Shown here: positions 9,278-18,391 of the stretch, piece by piece
How positions within the stretch are numbered: the first letter of the stretch is position 1
Layout of the letters: each line of letters starts with the position of its first letter
From: JBBQZP01 sp038207585
GTDB taxonomy: Bacteria > Pseudomonadota > Alphaproteobacteria > Rhodobacterales > Rhodobacteraceae
Direction: 5' to 3'
DNA length: 64,000 nt
Assembly (NCBI GenBank): GCA_038207585.1
Contig: JBBQZP010000022.1
Location: 10,631-74,630, forward strand
Program-made: the position numbers and the translations under genes
The notes under the pieces: model-generated
Seen by the model: the letters and a program-made list of their open reading frames with translations, nothing else
Database searches by the model: none
Told to the model about the DNA's origin: nothing

Positions 9278-9964
9278 ATGCGATTTCTGACCCCGCTGCT
9301 TCTGACCGCCAGCCTTGCCCTGCCGTTTGCCGCGCTGGCGGATACGTCGCAGATTACCGTGACCGGCGAAGGCAGCGTTTACCGCACGCCTGATCTTGCC
9401 ACCGTCACCATCGGCGTGACCACCGAAAAGCCGACGGCGGTCGAGGCTTTGCGGGCCAATTCCGAGGAAATGGCCAAAGTTACTGCCAATCTGAAAACGG
9501 CCGGGATCGGGGATCGCGATCTGCAAACCTCGGGCCTGTCGGTCAACCCGAACTGGAGCAACAGCTATGACAGCAGTGCGGCCCCCAAGATCGCGGGTTA
9601 TGTAGCCGCGAATGTGCTGACGGTGCGGGTGCGGGCTCTTGACGGGCTTGGCGCGGTGCTGGATGCCGCCGTGACTGACGGGGCCAATACGCTGAACGGG
9701 GTCAGCTTCGGTCTGGCCGACCCCGACCCGGTGATGAATGACGCCCGCAAGCTGGCTGTCGCCGATGCCCGCGCGCGGGCCGAACTGCTGACTGCTGCAG
9801 CGGGGGTGACATTGGGCAAGATCGTGTCAATCACCGAAAGCGCGGGCGCGGTCGATCCGCAGCCGATGTTTCGGCAGGCGGCGGACAGCGCGGCCGTGCC
9901 CGTGTCAACCGGCGAGGTCGGAGTGACTGCGATGGTAACAATAATATGGGAAATCAAAGATTAA
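9278..9964 (+). CDS. Secreted SIMPL-domain (DUF541) protein
   Basis: The 228-residue product has a clear Sec signal peptide (MRFLTPLLLTASLALPFAALA) and then the SIMPL/DUF541 fold. The fold begins with the usual ITVTGEGSVYRTPDLATVTIGV, followed by alternating helices and strands to the end. Proteins of this family sit in the periplasm or outer envelope and some reduce oxidative stress, but the biochemical role is not settled. The start at 9278 is supported by an AAGGAGG ribosome binding site 7 bases upstream; the frame is open further upstream without such a site. Confidence 0.88.
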   Translation: MRFLTPLLLTASLALPFAALADTSQITVTGEGSVYRTPDLATVTIGVTTEKPTAVEALRANSEEMAKVTANLKTAGIGDRDLQTSGLSVNPNWSNSYDSSAAPKIAGYVAANVLTVRVRALDGLGAVLDAAVTDGANTLNGVSFGLADPDPVMNDARKLAVADARARAELLTAAAGVTLGKIVSITESAGAVDPQPMFRQAADSAAVPVSTGEVGVTAMVTIIWEIKD

Positions 9965-9989
9965 TCAGGCGAAGTTCGCGCGGTGGATG

Positions 9990-10016
9990 AACCCGCCCCA
10001 AGGATCGGGGCGGGTT
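9990..10016. terminator. GC-rich hairpin between convergent genes
   Basis: The perfect 10-bp stem AACCCGCCCC / GGGGCGGGTT with a 7-base loop lies between the ends of the SIMPL gene and metY. Neither side has a good T run, so it is a probable but imperfect bidirectional terminator. Confidence 0.6.
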
Positions 10017-10023
10017 AGTTGCG

Positions 10024-11310
10024 TTACGATGTGGCGATCGTCAACGCCTGATCAAGATCGCTGATCAGGTCGGCAGGGTCTTCGATGCCGATGGAAAGGC
10101 GTACCACCTCGGGTGCCGCCCCCGCTGCCGCCAGCTTTTCAGGCGGCAGTTGGCGGTGCGTGGTAGAGGCCGGGTGAATGACCAGTGACCGGGTGTCGCC
10201 AAGGTTTGCGACATGGCTGAACAGCTTCAATCCCCCCACCAGTTTCACGCAGGCGTCATAGCCGCCCTTGACCGCAAAGGTGAACAACGCCCCCGCGCCC
10301 TTCGGGCAAATCCGCGCCACCCGGTCGTTGTAGGGCGATGATTTGAGGCCAGCATAGGTGACGTAGTCGACGCGCGGATCGGCCTCCAGCCAGTTCGCAA
10401 CCTTTTGTGCGTTGGCGACGTGACGCTCCATCCGCAGGGACAGCGTCTCGATCCCCATCAGGGTGTAATGCGCGCCTTGCGGGTTCATCGTCATGCCAAG
10501 GTCACGCAGGCCGATGGCGATGGAGTGGAAGGTAAAGGCCATGCCCCCCAAGGCCGCGTGGAAATTCAGGCCGTGATAGGCAGGTTCAGGTGCCGCGAGG
10601 CTGGGGAATTTGCCCGATGCCGACCAGTCGAACTTGCCACTGTCAACCACCACGCCGCCGGTGACGGTGCCATTTCCGGTCAGGTATTTCGTGGCGGAAT
10701 GCACCACCAGCGTCGCGCCATGCTCGATCGGGCGACACAGATAGGGCGTGGCGGTGGTGTTATCGACGATCAGCGGCAGGCCGACCTTATCTGCAACCTT
10801 TGCCACCGCATCCAGATCGGTGATGTAGCCGCCGGGGTTGGCGATGCTTTCGCAGAAGATCGCGCGGGTGTTGTCATCCACCGCCGCCTCAACCGCCGCC
10901 AGATCGTCGAAATCAACAAACGTCGCCGACCAGCCGAATTTGCGGATCGTGTTGGTGAACTGCTGGATTGTGCCGCCGTATAGCCGGGTTGAGGCAACGA
11001 CATTGCAGCCGGGGTTCATCAGCGGAAACAGCGCCATGATTTGCGCCGCGTGCCCGGACGAACAGCACACCGCCCCCACGCCGCCCTCCAGCGCCGCCAC
11101 CCGTTCGGCCAGCGCCGATACGGTCGGGTTGGTCAGGCGCGAATAGATATAGCCCACCTCGGCCAGATTGAACAAAGCCGCCGCATGTTCGGCATCGCGG
11201 AACACATAGGCCGTTGTCTGGTAAATCGGGATCTGGCGCGCGCCCGTTGCGGGGTCGGGGTGCGCGCCCGCGTGAATTTGCAGTGTGTCAAAACCGTAAG
11301 CCTGAGTCAT
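10024..11310 (-). CDS. metY: O-acetylhomoserine sulfhydrylase (PLP-dependent) MetY
   Basis: The 428-residue protein belongs to the Cys/Met-metabolism PLP family. It starts with FDTLQIHAGAHPDPATGARQ and has the PLP-lysine motif SATKYLTGNGTVTGGVVVDSG near residue 208. Its length of about 430 residues, against about 390 for cystathionine lyases, fits O-acetylhomoserine aminocarboxypropyltransferase. The enzyme makes homocysteine from O-acetylhomoserine and sulfide in methionine synthesis. A GGGAGGA ribosome binding site precedes the ATG. I looked for a SAM-II-type leader upstream and did not see one. Confidence 0.92.
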   Translation of the reverse strand: MTQAYGFDTLQIHAGAHPDPATGARQIPIYQTTAYVFRDAEHAAALFNLAEVGYIYSRLTNPTVSALAERVAALEGGVGAVCCSSGHAAQIMALFPLMNPGCNVVASTRLYGGTIQQFTNTIRKFGWSATFVDFDDLAAVEAAVDDNTRAIFCESIANPGGYITDLDAVAKVADKVGLPLIVDNTTATPYLCRPIEHGATLVVHSATKYLTGNGTVTGGVVVDSGKFDWSASGKFPSLAAPEPAYHGLNFHAALGGMAFTFHSIAIGLRDLGMTMNPQGAHYTLMGIETLSLRMERHVANAQKVANWLEADPRVDYVTYAGLKSSPYNDRVARICPKGAGALFTFAVKGGYDACVKLVGGLKLFSHVANLGDTRSLVIHPASTTHRQLPPEKLAAAGAAPEVVRLSIGIEDPADLISDLDQALTIATS

Positions 11311-11433
11311 TCTATCCTCCCTCGGAATCTGGCGCGCAGGTTAGGCGAAGGGCGGGGGGCTGTGAAGGGCTGCTGTGGAAAAGGGCGAAAGGTCTGATAA
11401 CGAGTGCAATTGCGGGAAACGGTTCGGCCCCCT

Positions 11434-11886
11434 TCAGGCGCGATCATCCTTGGGGCTGCCCATCACTACATAGGTCGTCAGCATCTGCACCTGCGGCAGG
11501 GCCCCCAGAACCTCGGTATGGAAATGCTTGTAAGCGGCCAGATCAGCCGCCTCGATGCGCAGCAGATATTCCACTGTTCCGGTCACATTGTGACATTCGC
11601 GCACTTCGGGCGACCGGGCGATGGCGCGTTCAAACGCCTCTTGCGCGGCCTTGGTGTGGGTGTTCAGGCCGACGGTGATATAGGCGACGAAACCGATGCC
11701 AAGGCTGGCGGGATCAAGGACCGCGCGGTAGCCTTTGATGACACCGCGCCGCTCCAGCTCCTGCACGCGGCGCAGACAGGCCGAGGGCGAAAGGCCAATG
11801 CAGGCTGCCAGATCAAGGTTGCTGATGCGGCCATTGCGGGAAAGCTCCTGCAATATACGGTGGTCTGATGCGGCAAGATCGGTCAT
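11434..11886 (-). CDS. Lrp/AsnC family transcriptional regulator
   Basis: The 150-residue protein has the N-terminal AsnC-type helix-turn-helix (about residues 5-55: DHRILQELSRNGRISNLDLAACIGLSP). An alpha-beta ligand-binding RAM domain follows (about residues 65-140, with VRECHNVTGTVEYLLRI). It is divergent from a LysE-type exporter. This arrangement is common for amino-acid-responsive regulators that control the exporter beside them, so control of the neighbour is a reasonable inference. Confidence 0.92.
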   Translation of the reverse strand: MTDLAASDHRILQELSRNGRISNLDLAACIGLSPSACLRRVQELERRGVIKGYRAVLDPASLGIGFVAYITVGLNTHTKAAQEAFERAIARSPEVRECHNVTGTVEYLLRIEAADLAAYKHFHTEVLGALPQVQMLTTYVVMGSPKDDRA

Positions 11887-11907
11887 TTGTTGCGCAGATT
11901 GCCAGTC

Positions 11908-11937
11908 GCGCGCAAAGATTGCAATTCAATTGCGCGC
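11908..11937. promoter_or_regulatory. Inverted repeat in the lrp/lysE divergent promoter region
   Basis: Perfect 8-base arms GCGCGCAA (11908-11915) and TTGCGCGC (11930-11937) flank an AT-rich 14-base centre. They lie in the 72-bp gap between the regulator and the exporter. The position and symmetry fit an operator for the Lrp/AsnC protein. Confidence 0.55.
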
Positions 11938-11958
11938 AAGATGCGGAATGATTGCGCC

Positions 11959-12555
11959 ATGACCCTTGATGTGCTTTCCGCCCTTGTCGCCTTTGCCTTT
12001 GTCACCTCGATCACACCGGGGCCGAACAACCTGATGCTGATGGCGTCGGGGGCGAATTTCGGATTTCAGCGCACCGTTCCACATATGCTGGGGGTGGCGC
12101 TGGGGTTTGTGGCAATGGCGTTTCTGGTCGGGCTGGGGCTGGAGCGGGTGATCTTTGCCGTGCCGCAAATCGAGTTGGCGCTGAAGATTGTCAGCGTGGC
12201 CTATATGCTGTGGCTGGGGTGGAAGATCGCCCACTCCGCCCCGCCACGCGAAGGAACGGCGGGCGGTGTGCCGATGACCTTCGTGCAGGCGGCGGCGTTT
12301 CAATGGCTGAACCCCAAGGCCTGGGCGATGGCACTGTCGGCGATCAGCCTTTATGCGGGGGACCGGTCGGTTCTTAGCCTTTTGATCGTGGCGGGGGTTT
12401 TCGGGGCCGTCAACCTGCCTTCGGTCAGCGTCTGGGCACTGGCGGGCACGCAATTGCGGCGGGTGCTGACCAATCCGGCGCGGTTACGCGTGTTCAACTG
12501 GGGGATGGCGGCGCTGCTGGTGGCATCGCTCGTCTTCGTGATCCATCCGTTCTAG
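11959..12555 (+). CDS. LysE/RhtB family amino acid exporter
   Basis: This 198-residue inner-membrane protein has about six hydrophobic segments. It shows the family signature FVTSITPGPNNLMLMASGANFGF at the N-terminus and FQWLNPKAWAMAL in the middle. Members export amino acids or related metabolites; the substrate cannot be told from sequence. I chose ATG 11959, where the family start motif begins. The frame is open to 11887, but that part would overlap the operator-like repeat. It is divergent from the Lrp-type gene. Confidence 0.9.
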   Translation: MTLDVLSALVAFAFVTSITPGPNNLMLMASGANFGFQRTVPHMLGVALGFVAMAFLVGLGLERVIFAVPQIELALKIVSVAYMLWLGWKIAHSAPPREGTAGGVPMTFVQAAAFQWLNPKAWAMALSAISLYAGDRSVLSLLIVAGVFGAVNLPSVSVWALAGTQLRRVLTNPARLRVFNWGMAALLVASLVFVIHPF

Positions 12556-12643
12556 AGGCGCGGCTTTGCTCATGTCGCGCGGCCGGGCGCGACCGCTGCG
12601 AACAACCCCAACCGGACCCCGGCCCGGATGGGGCATGCGCATG

Positions 12644-13900
12644 TCAGATCAGCAGGATGTCAGTGGCCGTCAGGGTTGGTGCCGTGTTCTGAAGATCGGC
12701 GAGCAGGGTCAACCCGCCCGCAGCACTGCCATTCGCATCAAACCACAAGGTCTTGTCGGTGGTCCGAAAGATGAAATGGTCGTTGGCGTCCTGTGCGTGA
12801 TTGTCGGCCCGCGCCCGGAACTGGCTGGAGTTCAGTGCGCCCGCCACCAATCCCGCACCAAAACCGGAAGCCGAGATGCGAAATGTGTCGTTGTTGCCGG
12901 GAAGGTTCGTGAAATCATTGACCTTGTCACCGCCTTCGGACGGTTTGAACAAGAAGAACCGGTCATTGCCCGCGCCGCCATACAGCACATCCTTGCCCGC
13001 GCCGCCGACCAGCCCGTCATCGCCGCCGCCACCTGACAGAAAATCAACCCCGCCAAAGCCGTAAAGTGTATTGTTGACAGAGTTGCCCGTCAGGCTGTCG
13101 GCCCCCGAGACAGAGCCCTTCACGATCTCGATCCCGACATAAATATCACCCGCCGCAACGCCTGTGTTGCCAACACTGCCATCCAGTGCCACACGCAGGC
13201 CGCCCGTCTTGGTGAAATCCAGCGTGTCCAGACCGGCGCCGCCGTCAATGTTTTCATGGCCCGCGCCGACGACGAAGGTGTCAAGCCCTTCACCGCCCGA
13301 GATCAGGCCATCTACCCGGCCATGTGCCCCGGAATAAAGGTCGTTACCACCGCCCAGAAAAATGCCGCCGATCATTCTTCCGTTATTGATCAGGGTGTCC
13401 GTCCCGATATCACTTAAGAAGCTGTCATCGCCACCCCGGATCAGGCCCTCGTTGGTCAGATTGACCGAGGTCGTTTGATTTTGCGACAGGATTCCGGTAT
13501 ACTCAGCGTGGATGCTTCCCGCGTTAAAAATTGTTGCGACATTGCTGGCGTTACCACTGGTGATATAAATTCCAAAATTCCCGGACAGGCTGCCATAGTT
13601 CTGGATGTTGGCATTGTTGCCCGATACGGAAATGCAATCATCCGCCGCGGAAATATGGCCCGTGGCTGCAATCACCACGCGGACATTGCTGCTGGCATCT
13701 GATCCCAAATGCAGGCCGTCATTGGTGGTTGACAGGATGGTGCCGGCGATTGTGAAGGTCTGAGAGTTTCCGACAGACTCGACGCCATAGCCCGAAGAAT
13801 AAATCGTGCCCGATTGTCCGACAAGCAAGCTGTCAGTGGCTGCAACGGTAAGACCGGGTGATCCGCCGCCGACCAGTGTGTTGATGACCTGTAGTGCCAT
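12644..13900 (-). CDS. RTX-type calcium-binding secreted protein
   Basis: The 418-residue protein has no Sec signal peptide. Its first half consists of beta-helix-like repeats rich in Asn, Gly and Ser (for example FTIAGTILSTTNDGLHLGSD and IFNAGSIHAEYTG). The second half has hemolysin-type nonapeptides (GGAGLDTLDF, LSGGGGDDGLVGGAGKDVL, YGGAGNDRFFLF). It ends with a hydrophobic tail after TATDILLI, as in type I secretion substrates. It probably leaves the cell through a TolC-type system, but no type I exporter gene is adjacent. The surface role is unknown. Confidence 0.82.
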   Translation of the reverse strand: MALQVINTLVGGGSPGLTVAATDSLLVGQSGTIYSSGYGVESVGNSQTFTIAGTILSTTNDGLHLGSDASSNVRVVIAATGHISAADDCISVSGNNANIQNYGSLSGNFGIYITSGNASNVATIFNAGSIHAEYTGILSQNQTTSVNLTNEGLIRGGDDSFLSDIGTDTLINNGRMIGGIFLGGGNDLYSGAHGRVDGLISGGEGLDTFVVGAGHENIDGGAGLDTLDFTKTGGLRVALDGSVGNTGVAAGDIYVGIEIVKGSVSGADSLTGNSVNNTLYGFGGVDFLSGGGGDDGLVGGAGKDVLYGGAGNDRFFLFKPSEGGDKVNDFTNLPGNNDTFRISASGFGAGLVAGALNSSQFRARADNHAQDANDHFIFRTTDKTLWFDANGSAAGGLTLLADLQNTAPTLTATDILLI

Positions 13901-14072
13901 GACGCAATCTCCCGTGTTGAAATGAATCGGGGCTGACCCGCCCCATTATGAAAAGATGCAATTGCCCGGTAAAAGCGGCGCGGTCATGCCGTGACGGGGT
14001 GTCGTGGCCAAGAATTAACCTTGGCCCGGATTGAAAAACTGTTCTGGAAGCGACGCCTTGCCGTGTCGCGCG

Positions 14073-15062
14073 TCAGCGGAACCACAGCCCTTCGCGCTTG
14101 ATCTGGTTGCGGATCATCTGTTCCTTGCGGGGCAGGTTCTCACGGTCAAAAAGCGCGCGGATGCTGGCGCCTTTTCCCTGATAGATCAGGCGCTTGAAGG
14201 CGTCATAGTCCTTGAGGACCTTTTTGGTCTGGTTCTGCCCGGCCACATCTTCCAGCATCGCCACGGCCGCGTCGCTTTCGCGCGCGTAAAGCAGGGGAAG
14301 GGTGCGCCAGTGGCAGGTCACATCGCCGTCCAGCCCCGCCAGCCCAGCACCGGGCCGCCCGCCGCCAAAGGAATGGATGACAAGCGGCAGTGCGATCTGA
14401 TCAAGCCAGGGGTTCAGCGGCTGGCACACCAGTTCGCGGGGGCCGTCGTCGCGGATCGTCTTGGCATAGTCCAGAAAGCGGGTGCCAAAGGCATGGGGCG
14501 ATCGGTGAAAGAACCAACCCGCGTTGAAATAGAGAAAACGTTTCCAGAAATCCTCGGGCTGGGCCGTATCCAGCGAGCTTTCAAAATTCAAACCAAAACG
14601 GTCATACAGAGACTTCCATGTTTGCATCACGGTCGGCCCGTAAAGCTCGGTAATCGGCCAGGTATTCTCGCGCTTCATCGAGGCGGAAGGCTTATCAAAA
14701 TCGAACTTTACCGTGTTGAAATCGCCGGTCACAATCGTGTCCGTGTCCAGAAACAGGAAGGGTGCGTCGGGCAGGGCTGCCAGCGCCTCGATCTTGTTGC
14801 CATAAGGGTAGGTGGAGCCGAACACCCGGTTCTCGAACGTCAGGAATTCCGCGCCGAAACTTTCCAGCAATTCCCGCGTGGCCGGATCAGTCACACGGGG
14901 GTCTTGCCGCCAAAGCGGGCCGGGCTGCGGCTCGGCGAGGTAAAGCTTGCCCTTGAAGCCGGGGTTTGATGCGCGCAACGACGCGGCCAGCAGAACCGCT
15001 TCATACTGCAGCCGCCCGCCCTGAACGATTGCCAGAATGTTGAACGTCTGGTTCGCTGCCAT
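14073..15062 (-). CDS. GT8-like glycosyltransferase-fold protein
   Basis: The product has 329 residues. The N-terminal NILAIVQGGRLQYEAVLLAASL is a Rossmann-like start that scans for nucleotide-sugar. PFLFLDTDTIV near residue 105 supplies a DxD-type metal site. NAGWFFHRSPHAFG later resembles the acceptor loop of GT8-like enzymes. The sugar donor and acceptor are unknown. I chose ATG 15062 because an AAGGCGGGG site precedes it; a start at 15086 is possible. No polysaccharide cluster surrounds it. Confidence 0.6.
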   Translation of the reverse strand: MAANQTFNILAIVQGGRLQYEAVLLAASLRASNPGFKGKLYLAEPQPGPLWRQDPRVTDPATRELLESFGAEFLTFENRVFGSTYPYGNKIEALAALPDAPFLFLDTDTIVTGDFNTVKFDFDKPSASMKRENTWPITELYGPTVMQTWKSLYDRFGLNFESSLDTAQPEDFWKRFLYFNAGWFFHRSPHAFGTRFLDYAKTIRDDGPRELVCQPLNPWLDQIALPLVIHSFGGGRPGAGLAGLDGDVTCHWRTLPLLYARESDAAVAMLEDVAGQNQTKKVLKDYDAFKRLIYQGKGASIRALFDRENLPRKEQMIRNQIKREGLWFR

Positions 15063-15126
15063 GGTGCCCCGCCTTTTTTTTCGCAACTATAAGCGCAAGC
15101 GTTACGCGACAAAAGCCTTGAAGTGC

Positions 15127-15921
15127 TTAAATCTTTGGCGTGAAGCGCAGGCTCAGGCAGGACATACCGCCGTCCAGTTTGGCACATTCGCTGTTGCCGA
15201 CCTCAACCACAGTGAACCCGGCCTCAATCAAAACATCGCGGGTGCGCGGAAAGCCTGCGGGAAACAGCACGATGTCATTGAAGCGGATTGCGTTCGCGGC
15301 GGCTTCTTCGCCCTCGGCTGTGTGGATCACGCGGTAGCCGTCAAAACAGCCGGATGCCGCAAGGCGCGGCGTTGCAAGGATCGTTTCGGCGTCCATCAGC
15401 GAACAATCGGTCTTGAAATGCAGAACACCTGCCGGGGTGAACACCTCACGCACCCGGTGGCCCCAATCGGCAACAAGGCGGGTCAGTTCTTCAATACCAG
15501 CGGCATTGGTGCGGGCCGAGCGGCCAACGAGGATTTCGCTTTCGGTAACAAGAATATCGCCGCCCTCGATGAACCCCGGTCCGGTAACGGGCCGCACATC
15601 GCCATAAAGGGCGCTTAGGTGCGGGGCCATTTCAGCCGCCTCGCCCAACCGCGACGGCGCACCGGGGCGCATGATCACAGCCCCTTCGGGCAGGCAAAGT
15701 GCTGTATCTTCGACAAAAACGCTGTCCGGGTAGGCATCAAGGGGCGGCAGTTCCACCACGACCGCGCCCGTCGATTTCAGCGCCGCGATGTAATCCGCAT
15801 GATGCGCCTGCATGCGCGCAAGGTCAGGCGCGCCGGTATCCACGGCGCGCAGGCCTTGCACAATCGACGGCGCTGGGCGGCGGGTGATGGCGTGACTGAA
15901 ACGATAGGAACGGTCTGACAT
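15127..15921 (-). CDS. Dimethylarginine dimethylaminohydrolase (DDAH)
   Basis: The 264-residue protein matches the arginine-modifying pentein fold. Residues expected for DDAH are visible: FVEDTALCLP (substrate-binding acidic pair), GFIEGGDILV, GVLHFKTDCSLMD with the catalytic histidine, and LDGGMSCLSLRF near the C-terminus with the nucleophilic cysteine. The enzyme turns methylated arginines into citrulline and methylamines, which can feed nitrogen metabolism. It lies 64 bases after the lipase gene on the same strand, so it may be read with the upstream cassette. Confidence 0.88.
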   Translation of the reverse strand: MSDRSYRFSHAITRRPAPSIVQGLRAVDTGAPDLARMQAHHADYIAALKSTGAVVVELPPLDAYPDSVFVEDTALCLPEGAVIMRPGAPSRLGEAAEMAPHLSALYGDVRPVTGPGFIEGGDILVTESEILVGRSARTNAAGIEELTRLVADWGHRVREVFTPAGVLHFKTDCSLMDAETILATPRLAASGCFDGYRVIHTAEGEEAAANAIRFNDIVLFPAGFPRTRDVLIEAGFTVVEVGNSECAKLDGGMSCLSLRFTPKI

Positions 15922-15985
15922 GGCGACTTTCTACACAATTGCGGCCCCCGACAGTTTGGTGCGGGCAAAGGAAATCCTGCCCGCC

Positions 15986-17401
15986 CTACATCTGTTCTTC
16001 GGCCATTTCAAACAGCCAATGCGCTGTCAGACGCCGCACAGTCGAGGAATCGTAGCACGCGCCGTGTTCAAAGCCGTTCGATGTGGCCACATGCATGGGC
16101 GTCGCATGGATGCCCGACCCAGCATGTACCGTGCCGTCACCGGCTGCTGTCGGGCCCCGGATCTCGACGCTGCCTACCGTGGTCATGCCGTCGTCATATT
16201 CCGAATATGACGTGTGGAATTCGATGAAATCAACCGTTCCGGTGCCATCGGGTGCTGCAGAGTCGTTGGCGCCCCGCAAAGCGCCGCGTTGCCGCCCGCG
16301 CCAATCGACCTTGTCCCACGACAGATGGCTGCCCGAACTTGAATAGAACATCCGCGTGTTGGCGTGGAAGCCATTGGCCCCCAGATCGGTGTGAAACCGC
16401 GAGGCCCGACCAAGCGCTGCGCGGAACTGCCCGAAGGCAGAGGTGCCGCGACGGTCGCCTTCGGCATCCAGAAGCCGGGCGTCAATCAGCCGCCACCACT
16501 CGGTCTGGTTCAGATAGACTTCGGAGTAGGGGTCGGAGGTCGGTTTGGAAACAAGGTCGGTCGCGTCACGGTCGGTGACCCGCAGCCAGCGGTTGGTGCC
16601 ATCGACGCGCTTGTGGCGGCGGTTTGGCAACAATTCCAGCGCGCCCGGCATGTTGCCCGCCGTCGCCGTGACCTCGGCCGCGTTCCAGCCCAGAACCATC
16701 GACGCCGCACCCTCAAACCCTGCACGCATGCGTTTGTAGGTGGCGGGCGCTCCCTCGGTCGGCATGGCGCCGTGGATCACACCGTGCACCTTGCCTTCGC
16801 CGCCCGACAGCTTGCAGAACCCGCGCGCGACAAGCCCGCCCATGGAGTGCGTCAGCAAAACCGGCTTCAGCACGCGCCGCCCGGACGCGTCGTGCAGGCG
16901 GTGACAGTCGGCAACGGCGGTATCGACAAGGTCCGACAGGCTTTGCCGCGACCCGACGCCCGCCCCGGAATCGCGGTTCGTGTTGGACCAGTTGTAGGGA
17001 TAGGCCCAGACTTCATACTTCAGGTTGAAACACCCCGTCGGCACCGGGGCACCACCGCCCGGCGTGGCGGCCGTAAACTCCAGCCACGACAGGAAAGACA
17101 GATAGGACGGCTGATGCACCCCGCCCCAGTTCCGGTCGATCCGCCTCTGGTTCAGCGTGCCGCCAACATTGCCGTAATCCACGCTCAGGAAGTTCGCATT
17201 ATGGCCGCTTCCCGCAGGCCCCACCATGTCGCGCCGCCGTTCCTGCGCGCCGCTGAAGTAATGGCCCAGCGCCCGCCAGTTCGTCGGCGGGTCCCACACC
17301 ACCCGGCCCGATCCGCGCTGACGCAGGCGTGACCCCATGATGCCGGGAATGAAGATGATCGGCAGGACCGACAGTTCGGGGCAGGTGTGTGTTGCGGTCA
17401 T
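15986..17401 (-). CDS. Lipase, probable type VI secretion lipase effector (Tle-like)
   Basis: The 471-residue alpha/beta hydrolase has no signal peptide. The oxyanion strand and loop PIIFIPGIMGSRLR lie at residues 14-27. The nucleophile elbow LLTHSMGGLVAR near 190 has THSMG instead of the usual GxSxG. VHGVIHGAMPTEGAPATYKR follows, and a late His-containing region HATPMHVATSNGFEHG could supply the acid/base residues. Together with the two genes before it (a DUF4123 chaperone and a Tli4-like secreted protein) this is the usual layout of a Tle phospholipase effector with its immunity protein. It starts 3 bases after the upstream stop. Confidence 0.75.
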   Translation of the reverse strand: MTATHTCPELSVLPIIFIPGIMGSRLRQRGSGRVVWDPPTNWRALGHYFSGAQERRRDMVGPAGSGHNANFLSVDYGNVGGTLNQRRIDRNWGGVHQPSYLSFLSWLEFTAATPGGGAPVPTGCFNLKYEVWAYPYNWSNTNRDSGAGVGSRQSLSDLVDTAVADCHRLHDASGRRVLKPVLLTHSMGGLVARGFCKLSGGEGKVHGVIHGAMPTEGAPATYKRMRAGFEGAASMVLGWNAAEVTATAGNMPGALELLPNRRHKRVDGTNRWLRVTDRDATDLVSKPTSDPYSEVYLNQTEWWRLIDARLLDAEGDRRGTSAFGQFRAALGRASRFHTDLGANGFHANTRMFYSSSGSHLSWDKVDWRGRQRGALRGANDSAAPDGTGTVDFIEFHTSYSEYDDGMTTVGSVEIRGPTAAGDGTVHAGSGIHATPMHVATSNGFEHGACYDSSTVRRLTAHWLFEMAEEQM

Positions 17402-17404
17402 CGC

Positions 17405-18391
17405 TCAGCGCCTTTGCCGCAGGCTGCTCAGCGCCCCGTCCCAAAGAGCGGCCATCGCCGGTTCGTCATAGGGCGCGCCATCCAGATCGTTGCCCCATTT
17501 TTCCAGCGAAATCCGGATCGACACGCCGCCCTGTCCGTCAGGCGTGCCCGCAGGGGTGCCGCCGACATAGACAAAACGGATCGCCTCGCCCGCGACCCAT
17601 TCGGTTTCACCGCGCTGGCGCAATTCAGTGCCGGGAAAGCCTGCAACCGTGCGATTGGTCGCGGCGGGGTGCGAGGGAGGCTCTTGCGCAGGCGCGGGCT
17701 GGCCTTCGCCGCGCTGCACCAGCGTGATTTCCAGCGCCATGTTGTCTTCGGCCGCTGTCTTGAAGGCAAAGGATACGGTTTCGGCGTCAACCGGGGCCAC
17801 GACCTGCGCGCCAAGGATGCAGGACGACGCAGCGCCCGGCATTTCGTCTTCGTCCAGCGGCTGCATGCCTGTTGCCACATGCGCAAGGGTTGCGGTGGTT
17901 TCGCGGCGCAGGTCGCCCGCTTCGTTCACGACGATATCGCCGGTCGCGCGCATCATCTGACCCCGGCGCAGGGCATAGACTTCTCGCCGGGTTGTGTCGG
18001 TTGCAAAGACCGGATCATCGGCGACTTCGGCCAGAACAAGCCCCGGCATCCCCTCCAGCGGATCGCGTGACACAAGTCGCAGGGTAACCCCCTGATCATC
18101 CTGCACCAGCCCCCGGCCCACCGCATCGCCGCGCGCGTCTATCAGGCGGCGCAGATCCTGATCGGAGCCTTGGCCCAGACGCTCAACCCGGGTGGTGCCG
18201 AAACTGTGCCCGATCTCGACCGGGGTGAATTCGGCGGGCAGATCAAGCGCAAAACGCCCGATGCACCAATGGCGCGGGGTTTGGGTCATTGTGGTTTCCT
18301 TTGTCGGGGAGGGGGCCGTTTCGGCCCGCAAGGCAAGCGGCATGGCAAGCGCAATGGTTAGCAGACCGGCCATTGCGCGTGTCCGGATCAT
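17405..18391 (-). CDS. Tli4-like periplasmic immunity protein
   Basis: The 328-residue protein starts with a signal peptide (MIRTRAMAGLLTIALAMPLALRAETA), so it is exported. The mature part opens with HWCIGRFALDLPAEFTP, which I associate with the Tli4 family of immunity proteins to type VI lipases. Such proteins hold the lipase inactive in the periplasm of producer cells. ATG 18391 overlaps the stop of the upstream gene in an ATGA, which favours this start over the longer frame. Family assignment is from pattern memory only. Confidence 0.65.
   Translation of the reverse strand: MIRTRAMAGLLTIALAMPLALRAETAPSPTKETTMTQTPRHWCIGRFALDLPAEFTPVEIGHSFGTTRVERLGQGSDQDLRRLIDARGDAVGRGLVQDDQGVTLRLVSRDPLEGMPGLVLAEVADDPVFATDTTRREVYALRRGQMMRATGDIVVNEAGDLRRETTATLAHVATGMQPLDEDEMPGAASSCILGAQVVAPVDAETVSFAFKTAAEDNMALEITLVQRGEGQPAPAQEPPSHPAATNRTVAGFPGTELRQRGETEWVAGEAIRFVYVGGTPAGTPDGQGGVSIRISLEKWGNDLDGAPYDEPAMAALWDGALSSLRQRR

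Noticed and set aside
11311..11433. Possible SAM-II or SAM/SAH riboswitch before metY
   Set aside because: I looked for the conserved leader words of these alphaproteobacterial riboswitches and did not find them; only a normal ribosome binding site is visible.
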